64,000 bases of DNA from positions 9,011,483 through 9,075,482 of the forward strand of contig JAXIVH010000013.1 in assembly GCA_036785325.1 (NCBI GenBank). The letters are read 5' to 3'. Made by a program: the position numbers and the translations under genes. This DNA is from Urophycis tenuis (lineage: Eukaryota; Chordata; Actinopteri; Gadiformes; Phycidae). Positions 45,852-64,000 of this stretch are shown in pieces; the first letter of the stretch is position 1, and every line of letters begins with the position of its first letter. The notes beneath the pieces were generated by a model, which did not search any database, had not been told where the DNA came from, and saw nothing but the letters and a program-made list of their open reading frames with translations.

Positions 45852-48800
45852 ATGGGAAAGAAAACTCGCAGCGCAGCAGGAACGGTCGGACGCAGAACAA
45901 TATTGCAGCTCTCGCCGCCTGGTAATCGCGTTGGGACGTCTCATTTGACGGAAGGAGGCTCTGGATCTGAAGGTGCACTTTCAGTGCGACCAAACATTAT
46001 TTGCTAGTTGACGAGGCTAATGTATAATAGGTGTGGAAAGGGCCCATTCGTTAACGCGGTCGCTAGTGCTACCGTGACAGCCTTTAGTCTACTACACATT
46101 TGGAACACGTGTTCATCATCGTTTTAGAGTACGATCGGTATATGTTTTAAATACGAGACTACGTTCCAATCGACCTGTTTCACACAGCACATGATTGGCT
46201 TGCAGCTGGCTTTTAATTACTTAGTAATTCGTTCGTCCGCGGGCCAACGCTAGTAGCTAAGCTAACTATGCTACTGGCGGAAGCTAACTGTTTATAAAAA
46301 ATGACTGGAGTTGGAAAGAATGGCTATGCAAATAACAAGTGCATTATATAGATCCTTAATATGTTCATTATTCCGTAATAAATCAACTGTTTCTTGCAGA
46401 CGAGCCGGAAAGTGATGGGCACACATTTCTAAGAGACAGAAACGTAAACATGAACATGAAGGGGGCCGCAGTGAAGGCCACGGGTGAGTGATCGTTGTCT
46501 TATTTGTTTTTCTGCCATACTCTTTATAGCTCAAAACATGCATCTCAAGTGATTTATTGTTCGTTTTCATCAGAAGGGTTGTCCCTACTTGGGGCCTATG
46601 AGGACAGCGACGAAGAAGAAAGTGACTCTCAACAGACAACCAAAACGCAACATAACCAGTCAGCAGACATTGACAGCACGTTGGCCAACTTTATGGCGGT
46701 ATGTATCAATGGAGCCATTATTGAATTCTAGAAATGTACGTTTTATATTAACATAGCAATTTGTACAAGTAACTTGCTGGGCTTGCGATGATGAGAATTG
46801 TAAACCTTGTATTGGGACAGATGTCTGGAACGACAGCAAGGCACATGAATCCAGGTGATGGAATAACACTGTTTTTCTGTGTAGGAAATTGATGCAATCA
46901 CCACTCAGCCAAATTCAGAGGACGCCTCGCCTCATCCTGTACTTCCATCACCCACCCCTCCTAGACCAGAGAATAACGTCCAACAGGGAGTGGCTACTAA
47001 GGGGCAGGAGCAGCCAAGTACTGAGGCAGACTTTCAGTACAACACCCAGGATTCTTTAGCTGGAGGTAACCTGTTCTCTATATATTATACAGGTTTCATT
47101 ATTCAGGTCAGGAGTGTGTGTGTGTGTGACAACAAGTTAAAAAGACAATGATGTGCATGGGGGAATCTTCTGTGAATAATTTTCTTTCTGTAAAAATCCT
47201 CCATGATCCTTATTCGCAGTGGGAGTGGAGATGGGAGACTGGCAGGAAGTATGGGACGATAACTCTGGCTGCTTCTACTACTGGAATACTCTGTCCAACG
47301 AGGTTTCCTGGGAACTCCCCAGCTACTTGGCCAACCAGGTGCAAGGCCTGCAGCAGTACAGCATCAGGCAAGGACCGATTCCGTTAGTCATCATAATGGA
47401 CACACACACACACACTCACACACACATTCCTCAGTACATCCAAAGTGAACAGTAAGCTCAGTGCCTCAGATCAATGATTTACATGAGACCGCATTACCAC
47501 CAGTGCAATTGGAAGATACGATGACTGTGCGTGTGTGTGTGTGGGGGTGAAGCATACTGGCCAGTGATAAAAATGTTGAGGCGATGGGACGTAAAATGCA
47601 AACTTGTCTCTTGTGCTTCTTATTGCAGTGCCACGGTCAATGGCAACGATTCGGTGGAAGCGGCGTACTATCCTGAACCAAACACCGCCGCAGCCCACGC
47701 CACAGCCGTCAAGAAAGAGGGGAAAGCGAAGGCAAGCTTGTCATTCAGGGTTTTTCTGAACACGACAAGACCTCTTCACCTGCCGGCCGGCGCCGAAGAA
47801 CCGCTGTTGACCCAGTTCTCTGTCTGGCCCCGTAGGAGGTGATGGAGAGCGTGGTGGCCCTCACAAGCGAGGAAGAGGAGCGCCGCGGCGTGGCCGCCTC
47901 CCTGCTGGCGCCCCTCATCCCCCCCGAGGTGAAGGCGGCGGAGGAGAAGTGGCGGAAGCGGCTGCTAGGCAACGCGGCGGAGGCGGAGAACGGCGTGGAC
48001 TCGGACGGGGAGGCGACGGGCCCGGCGGGCTCCCCCTGCCCGCCACCGCGGGACGCCGAGGGCCCCGCCGCCGCCGCCCAGAAGGAGCCACGCTCCAAGA
48101 ATCAGTCGCAGGAGAGCTCGGACGTGGACGAGGAGCCCGAGGAGGACACGGTGGAGCTGGAGCTCGCGCTCGAGAGGAAGAAGGTGAACGAAGCATCCCA
48201 GGGTGTCCTGTCTGACCCCTCGACCGGTAACACAGGCTCGAGTAGCTCGATGTCACCCTTTGGCTCACCTGGAAACCCTGTACCCTTTTCAAGGCCGAGC
48301 TGCGGGCGCTGGAGGAAGGCGACGGCAGTGCCGGGGGCTCCAGCCCGTACTCGGAGACGAGCCAGGAGGCGGCGGGCTTGCAGGGGGCGGCCCTGAAGAA
48401 GTCCAGGTGGAAGACGGCCTTCATCCGCGCGGCCAGCCCAGACTCCAACAGCAGAGGCTCCGATACACAGGAGCATTTAGAGACAGGTGAGCTTAAAGAG
48501 GTGTGGCCGGAGCAGTTCTGTAGGTACATTGACATTTAGGGGCATTTAGCAGACGCTTTTATCCAAAGCGACCTACAAAGAGTACATTTGTCATAAGAAG
48601 GTGAAACATTTAATTGCTGCTAATACAGTAAGAAAATCACCAGAACAAGTTTCAGGCATTTCAATTGCTTGGTTAATTAACCATTGCTAGTAAACAACAT
48701 GTCTGGCTAAGTGCCAAGTTACAAAGAACGATTTAAAGTGCCAAGACGTAAAACAAATAAAGTGCATAAGGGTAGGGTTATGCAGGGTTCAGGTGAACAA

Positions 48801-51800
48801 GTGAGTCTTGAGTCTCTGGCGAACTCTGAACAAGTAGGTAGTACAAAACTGTACAAAAAGTGCCCTGAATTGTTGCTTTTTTTTTAAACTAGGAGGAGGG
48901 GGAGCATGCTGAGAGTTGTATTTTCAAATGAATCGCGTCCATACGTTCATAATAGATTTTTTTCCTTTTCTCTCCTGAAGCTCAATTAAAATCCCCAGAG
49001 AAGCCCCCGGAAGCGGAGGACAAGGAGGCAGACAAAATGGAGGACAAGGCGGCTGGGAAGGTTCTGGTCAAAGATGTGGAAGTGGAAACGCCTGAGCTCA
49101 AGGTGCGGCATGGTCAGGCTTCTGGAAATGTCTACAGCAGGAATGCTGATGAATGCACAATTGCTCTAATGCCGCAATTTGTACTGTAGTTTCAGATTGG
49201 AGAACTGGCAAACACCTTAACCAGCAAGATGGAGTTTTTGGGGATAAACAAAAAGGCAATTTCTAACTTTCAGCTGCTTCTGCTACAAACGGAGGTAAGG
49301 CTGCATGCTTCAAGTTATTATTAACGCATAAATATTTGAATCGTCCCCATCTCTCGCTCATGCCGGTTCCTCACAGCCATATGCCACGCGCGTTTAATAT
49401 TTAAAATGTTCATTAGAATCTGCCACGGGGTATCCATTTTGTTTTCATTACTCATCTGCCTTTTTTTGGTCTCCTCTCTCCCTGTCTCTCTCCCCCCTTT
49501 CTCCCCCCCGTGCCTCCCGTCTCTCGCCGGCCCGTAGACGCGGATCGCCGACTGGAGGGAGGGAGCTCTGAACGGAGTCTATCTCCGCCGCAGGCTGCAG
49601 GAAGCAGCCCAACACATTAAACATTACGAACTTAACGCCACTCCTAAAGGCTGGTCCTGCCACTGGGACAGGTACGCGCTCCTTACCTTTAACATGTCTA
49701 AACCTCCCCACCCCCCACCCCCAGCAATCTTAACGTGTGACGACCAAAAACACACCGCCGCCGCCGCCACCTCCTCCACCTCCACCTCCACCACCACCAC
49801 CACTCCCCACAACGCCGGGGTTGTAGACTTTGTTTACTTGGAAAGGAAGCGGGACCGTTTCGGGTGGATCAGAATCCACGGCAGAACCCCGATAGGTTGC
49901 TGGGTTGCAATCCCGGGAACCGGCCTCATGTTATTATTGTTATTATCATTCATAATAACAAGGGCGCATCCGCTATGGGCCAGCCTGTACTCCTGTATAC
50001 GTCACACAGAGAGAGAGAGAGAGAGGACCTACTCTCCCAGTAGCACACACACCACCCAGCCCTTTACTGTGAGGACATGAATAAGGGTGGCCAGATGTCC
50101 GACCACAGGGGTTATGGTAGTGGGGTGGGGGCAGAGTCGGTTGCGTGGGAGGACTTTGAACTTTACAGGACTGCAAACCCCTCCCCGTCCCCTACTGAAT
50201 GCAATGCCGACAGACGCCTGGGAGGGACAGGTGTCCCACGCATCAAATAAAAGGTGAAGATGGAGCTTTGGAAGGGGAGCCAGCAGGTCAGACCAAGTCT
50301 TATTACATGTTTTCCTGTCATTCATTATTCTCTTGATACAGAACGTAGATTATCTGATGTAAAAAAAAATATATATACATAAATAAATAAATAAAAATTA
50401 ACATGTGATTTTTATTTTCAGCTTTGTGTTTTTTTTGTTTTTGACAATAATATACCCTATTCTCTTTGCAATATTCCAGTGTGTTTGTGTGTATGTGTGT
50501 GCAAGGGAGTGGTTGTCTAAAATAAATACATTTTGGACAACAACAGTGTGCACTTCTGGTCCTCACTATTTTAAACAGCCTTTTCAGGACCAAAGATGAT
50601 TTGTTTATGATTTCTTTGTTTTTGAGCAGAAGGTGGGTCCCACTGTCCACATCCACAGCCTACTTTCTAATTCGGCTCCCAAGAATGGCTAAAATCACCA
50701 CCTTTTAGAGCAACACGGCCCTCTTGTGGCCGTTTTGCGCCTCTTGAATGCTTCTCTGCCCGCATAGCCTTGGGTCGTCAGGCTGCAGTAGCCAGTCACG
50801 GGCCAAACCATTGAAACTCGTTTTCCCTCTCTATCTCTCTTGTCCCACTTTCTAGAGAGCACAGGCGGTATTTTTATGTGAATGACCGGACCAGCGTCTC
50901 CCAGTGGGATTTCCCAACCAAGGAGGAGGTGCAGGAGGAGCCTACGAACGACCAGACACCCGGCCAGGGGGAGAACAACGCCGCACAGACAGGTCGGCAC
51001 CTCCCACCTCCTCTGAGACACCCACAGAATCAACAGCGGGGAGCCTGTCATCATTAGCGTTGTTGTTGTTTACACCGCCGCTCCTCTGATCCCCACCCTG
51101 CAGTGTCTCCCGAGGGTGCCCCCAGCGCCCCGCCCGCCCCGCCCCCGTGTTGGCCCCCGTCCCAGCCCCCTCCCCCTCCCGAGAACCCTCCCCCGCCCGC
51201 CGACTACCCGCCGCCTCCCCCGCCGCCCCCGGGCTCCCCCCCGCCGCCGCCGCCGCCCCCGGACAGCGACGGCGAGATCATGGAGGTGGAGATGGAGATG
51301 GACGACGACGACGACGCCGGCGAGCCCCCGGCCCCCGGCACGGAGGAGGACGGCAGCGGGAGGGCGACGACGGCGGCCGCCCTGCCGTCGGTGGCGGTTA
51401 GGGTACGCAACGCAGGGGGGGGGGGGGGAACACCGCCCACTGGTGGGCAGACTGGGACTCGCCTCAGCCGATGATTTACATTGATAGATTTACATAGATT
51501 TACATTTACATTGAGGGCATTTAGCAGAGGCTTCCAAAAAGACTTACAAAGAGGACATTTGTCAGGAGAAGGTAAAACATTTCATTGCTGCTAATACAGC
51601 AAGAAAGTCACCAGAACAAGTTTCAAGGCCTCAATTGCCAAGTTACAAAGAGCGATTAAAGTGCCAAGACCTACAACAAATAAGAGCATGAGGGTATGGT
51701 TATGCAGGGTTCAGGTGAACAAGCGGGTCTTGAGTCTCTTCGGAAAGATGGGGAGTGACTCTGCAGTCCTGACAGCTCGTTCCACCACTGCGGTGCCAAA

Positions 51801-53548
51801 TTTGTTTGTTTGTGTGACTGAGTGTGAGAGACTTTTTGCGGGTTGCAGCTTCAGCAACATAAAAGTAAAGAATGGGGTACCCACCTGTTTATGTACATAT
51901 TATATATTGAAGAGTCGTCGGAGTTGTACGTTTAGGGAAGGGTGTCTGAATAATGCATACTTTCCTATCGTGTTGTCTTTCCCAGGTCCTGGAGCCCTCG
52001 GTTGCCTTGGGGAAAGGCCAGAAACGAAAGGCCGGTCACCTGAACAAGGCCATCACCATTGGCAGCGGTGCGATTCTCTACACCCAGAACACAGTCAGCG
52101 CAGGTACACTAAACGGGCTTCAACCGCTGTTAGGGAAACACGTTGATTAGATGATGTGTGGTGACTCTCCGGTCACGCCGTTTACACACAAGGAAAGCAG
52201 GAAGTCGGCAGCGTTCTGAATGTAACGGCGGCGTCCCGTCCCCACAGCGTCCGTCATGACGGCCAACCCCTACTGGGGCGTGTCGGCGGTCGGGGTCCCC
52301 TCGGCCCCCGCCGAGGTCCTGGCCCCGCCTCCGCCGGCCCCCCTGGTCCAGCCCCCGCTCCCGCTGACCCAGCCCCCACCCGAGCCCCCCGCAGCCAAAA
52401 CCCCGTCGGCAGACAAGAACAAGAAGCCCAAAAAGGACAAGGTCGGTCGCCACGCGGTTCCGACTTGTGCTGCGTGGTTGAAGGAATGTCACTGACCCGC
52501 GTTGTCGGTGCCAATCAAGTTTCACCGTTGCCTTTTTTTGTTCCTCATTCTTTAACGAGTGTGTGGTCTTCCACTGTGTTTTATGTTTTCAGTCGAAAAA
52601 GACCAAGACCAAGATGCCCTCGCTGGTGAAGAAGTGGCAGAGCATCCAGAAGGAGCTGGACGAGGAGGACAAGAGCAGCTCCAGCGATGAGGACCGGGAT
52701 CAGCTCAGCAAGAGGACCATCGAGGAGTGGAAGCAACAGATGCTGCTGACGTAAGATGCTGCCCGCTAGCTGTCTGTAACACGAGCTTATTGTCGTGTTT
52801 TTTTGTTGTGTAGTTGACGTCGGCTGCCTGAAAGCTGAGGTAGGCCGTTTTGGTGAAACCAGCCAGAGTAAGCTAGATTTTGGATGTATCCAACCCAAAA
52901 AAAACACCCCACCCATTCCCATCAGGCCTCCTTCCAAAAGCCTCTCTCCCAAAACACATGACGTGGTGAATGGACTGCGTTTTGCAGCGCTTTTCTAACC
53001 GGTGGGCACAGCAGTCAGGGTGAGGTGCCTTGCTCAGGGGCACCACGACACTCGGCCAGGAAGAGCCGGGGGTTCGAAGTAGCGGTCAGCCCGCTCTACC
53101 TCCTCATGGAAGACTTCGGTCAGGCACAGCGAGTGCACAGGCAGAGCGTGTCCGGATTAAAGATGATCTGCCAGATTTGTATTTGTACTGTGGCCATTTG
53201 TGCCGTACTATGTGGTTTCAAAGCGATATTGAATTGCCATTTCCGTGAAGTAGAAACAGCACTCATGTCATTCATTATATCCTTTAACAATGTTAATATT
53301 TTCAAACAAAGCAAATCTGATAAGCATTTTGAATGTAAGCAAACCAACTCTGTTTTTCCTGGGCTGTTTTGTGATGGGCCTCTCTGGACACAGCTGGCTT
53401 GCCTTTTCCCATGAATGTCCATACTCTTAACTGTGAATTGTACTCTCCTTCCCTCAGAGGAAAGTCGAATAGGAATGCCAACTTTGAGGCGCTCCCGGAA
53501 GACTGGCGGGAACGTCTGAAGAAGAGGAAGAAGACGAACAGCATGTGA
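45852..53548 (+). CDS. fnbp4: Formin-binding protein 4
   Basis: Seventeen exons give 886 residues (human FNBP4: 1,017). Exons: 45852-45972, 46400-46483, 46574-46698, 46885-47065, 47220-47367, 47629-47731, 47836-48183, 48294-48486, 48981-49102, 49190-49294, 49538-49671, 50856-50992, 51104-51402, 51986-52103, 52248-52441, 52593-52750, 53458-53548. It starts MGKKTRSAAG..RRTILQLSPPG. WW domain 1 (about residues 177-210) reads MGDWQEVWDDNSGCFYYWNT. WW domain 2 (about 548-580) reads GWSCHWDREHRRYFYVN and spans an exon junction. Between them is FQIGELANTLTSKMEFLGIN. Later come Pro-rich tracts and the conserved KMPSLVKKWQSIQKELDEED and NANFEALPEDWRERLK end. The WW domains bind proline-rich formin and splicing-factor segments. 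Introns 5 and 6 appear to use GC donors (CAG|GCAAGG, AAG|GCAAGC); in-frame GT alternatives slightly downstream would also keep phase. Confidence 0.96.
48530..48850 (-). repeat. L2-like LINE 3' fragment in fnbp4 intron 8
   Basis: The same repeat as at 6979: tail motif GGCATTTAGCAGACGCTTTT, then the AAGTTTCAGGCATTTCAATT and GGGTTCAGGTGAACAAGTGA blocks. It is shortened at its reverse-transcriptase end. Confidence 0.75.
51478..51800 (-). repeat. L2-like LINE 3' fragment in fnbp4 intron 13
   Basis: Another copy in the same orientation, with the tail slightly damaged (GGCATTTAGCAGAGGCTTCC) and the end reaching the CCACCACTGCGGTGCCAAA block. Confidence 0.75.
52975..53085. repeat. Short dispersed repeat in fnbp4 intron 16
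   Basis: The stretch GAGGTGCCTTGCTCAGGGGC..CACGACACTCGGCCAGGAAG..GGGGTTCGAA is the kind of sequence found at the 5' part of many teleost interspersed repeats. Family uncertain. Confidence 0.45.
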
Positions 53549-54649
53549 AGCATTGTTTCAGGGATCACTGCAAGCGAATGGGTCTGCCTTCAGGGCTCTG
53601 CCCTCCACAGATGTAATGTAACAAACGGTGACATTTTGTCCATACTTTTATTAGTCTGAATGACACGTGTAGAATACTGCTGTGTTGGCTGAAGATATCA
53701 ATGTCGAAGATCGAGGACTAATGACTGAGACTCATCGGCTCTTGTTTCTCTGCATACGGTCAAACCATATACCAGATACAAGTTGCACACTCTGTAGTTT
53801 GCAAACTAAATAGTCATTTTTAATGTAACATAACTCGACATAAATATTTTTTTAAAGTGTTCTTATGTCTTCTTTTTTTTTGGCACAAATTGGCCAGTTA
53901 TGTTTCCATATTTCCTAGTGTGAGCATGACGAACAAGAGTGAATTATGTGCCAAATTACCCATCTGTCCTGAGAATGTGTTCTATGCACCCAATTGACAT
54001 GGCCACCTAAATCTGTTGAAGGGATCTTCCATTTGGTTGAGTTTTTTGATTACTCTACATACAATATTTTCGAATAATGTCAATGGGCCGAGTCATGTTG
54101 TTTGGATGGAGTGTCACCAAACTTGTAAATTTTTGTAAAAAGTTATTAAACGCATTTTTTAAACCATGTTTCAATTGATTTGAACCAAATTAAATTATTT
54201 TACTCTTTTTTTTAATGTGTTAATTTTTTACTTGACTTTTGCTCTCCCTCTCTATCCTAAAATTAATGGAAAGATAATTATAGGTGTCATTCAAATTATG
54301 CCATTCAGGCCTATTGCCTTCTAAGAATTGACCAAGTGTAATTAAAAAACAAAACAAATGTATCATTTCCGATCTAATGTTCCAAATTAATAATGGATGT
54401 ATAGCCATATATGGACCCGGATTAGACAATGGACGGGCATCCATGGCAACAGCCCTGTTAATTCGGTTGCTAAGCAACGTAGTTAGTAAAAGATTGTTTC
54501 GCTAGCTTTGGTCCGCTACGATGAATGTAGCGAGGCCTTGCGTCCGAAGTTATTCTTTAGAATGAAAACACTGGATACTTCATGTGTTAAATGTGTATAT
54601 ATGTATACACTTACAAGGGCAACCCAAAGACCATGCGGTGACTTGTTAC
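53549..54649. other. fnbp4 3' UTR and intergenic
   Basis: AT-rich. The most likely fnbp4 poly(A) signal is ATTAAA at 54145-54150. The agbl2 promoter must lie between about 54200 and 54650. No coding sequence seen. Confidence 0.55.
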
Positions 54650-63881
<9,232 letters not shown>

Positions 63882-64000
63882 CAGCAGGCTGGGGAAGAGT
63901 GACGGCTCCAGACGCGGAGATCAGCGCCTTCCTGCTCCCCCCCCCCCCCCACAGTGCACGGTGCGGTGTGGGGACGACAACCCACTCAACGCGTCCCCCT

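Noticed and set aside
47915..48535. 206-codon antisense frame opposite fnbp4 exons 7-8
   Set aside because: It mirrors the acidic/Pro-rich coding sequence of fnbp4; no family resemblance.

Overview
The window is nuclear DNA from a ray-finned (teleost) fish. The evidence is short GT-AG introns, dense (TG)n/(CT)n microsatellites, teleost-type non-LTR repeats with V-SINE-like tails, a Tc1-like element, and intron-split genes whose proteins closely match vertebrate families. Nothing points to a bacterial, viral or CRISPR-type system. Exon models were built by hand from splice sites and codon phase. For washc4, fnbp4, agbl2 and cnot2 the phases close through every junction and give family-sized proteins.

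Layout: (1) 1-1763, minus: 5' part of a 2-oxoglutarate/Fe(II) oxygenase gene running off the left edge. (2) 3250-12525, plus: two tandem patatin-like phospholipase genes of the ATGL/adiponutrin type. The upstream copy has no visible exon 1 (no catalytic Ser). The downstream copy has exon 1 but no C-terminal exons. (3) 12.5-17.7 kb: repeats, a dead Tc1/mariner element, and a decayed slc41a-type magnesium-transporter pseudogene on the minus strand. (4) 17763-31042, plus: complete 33-exon washc4. (5) 33718-39175, minus: cnot2, tail-to-tail with washc4. (6) 41076-41891, plus: single-exon lrrc10. (7) 44233-45399, minus: an intronless seipin gene. (8) 45852-53548, plus: 17-exon fnbp4, divergent from seipin across about 450 bp. 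(9) 54650-63881, plus: 21-exon agbl2 (cytosolic carboxypeptidase 2).

The genes do not form one pathway. WASHC4 is a WASH-complex (endosomal actin) subunit, CNOT2 belongs to the mRNA deadenylase complex, LRRC10 is a cardiac leucine-rich protein, FNBP4 is a WW-domain formin-binding protein, and AGBL2 trims tubulin glutamate tails. The patatin lipases and seipin both relate to lipid droplets. The order fits known vertebrate synteny: fnbp4-agbl2 are neighbours on human 11p11, slc41a2-washc4 lie together on 12q23, and cnot2-lrrc10 are on 12q15.

Most notable observations: the slc41a relic beside washc4; the reciprocally truncated patatin pair; the intronless seipin; several GC-AG introns, one flanked by complementary (CA)n/(GT)n arms; microsatellites directly against splice acceptors, some at the same place in both patatin copies; and two well-delimited non-autonomous DNA transposons with intact terminal features.
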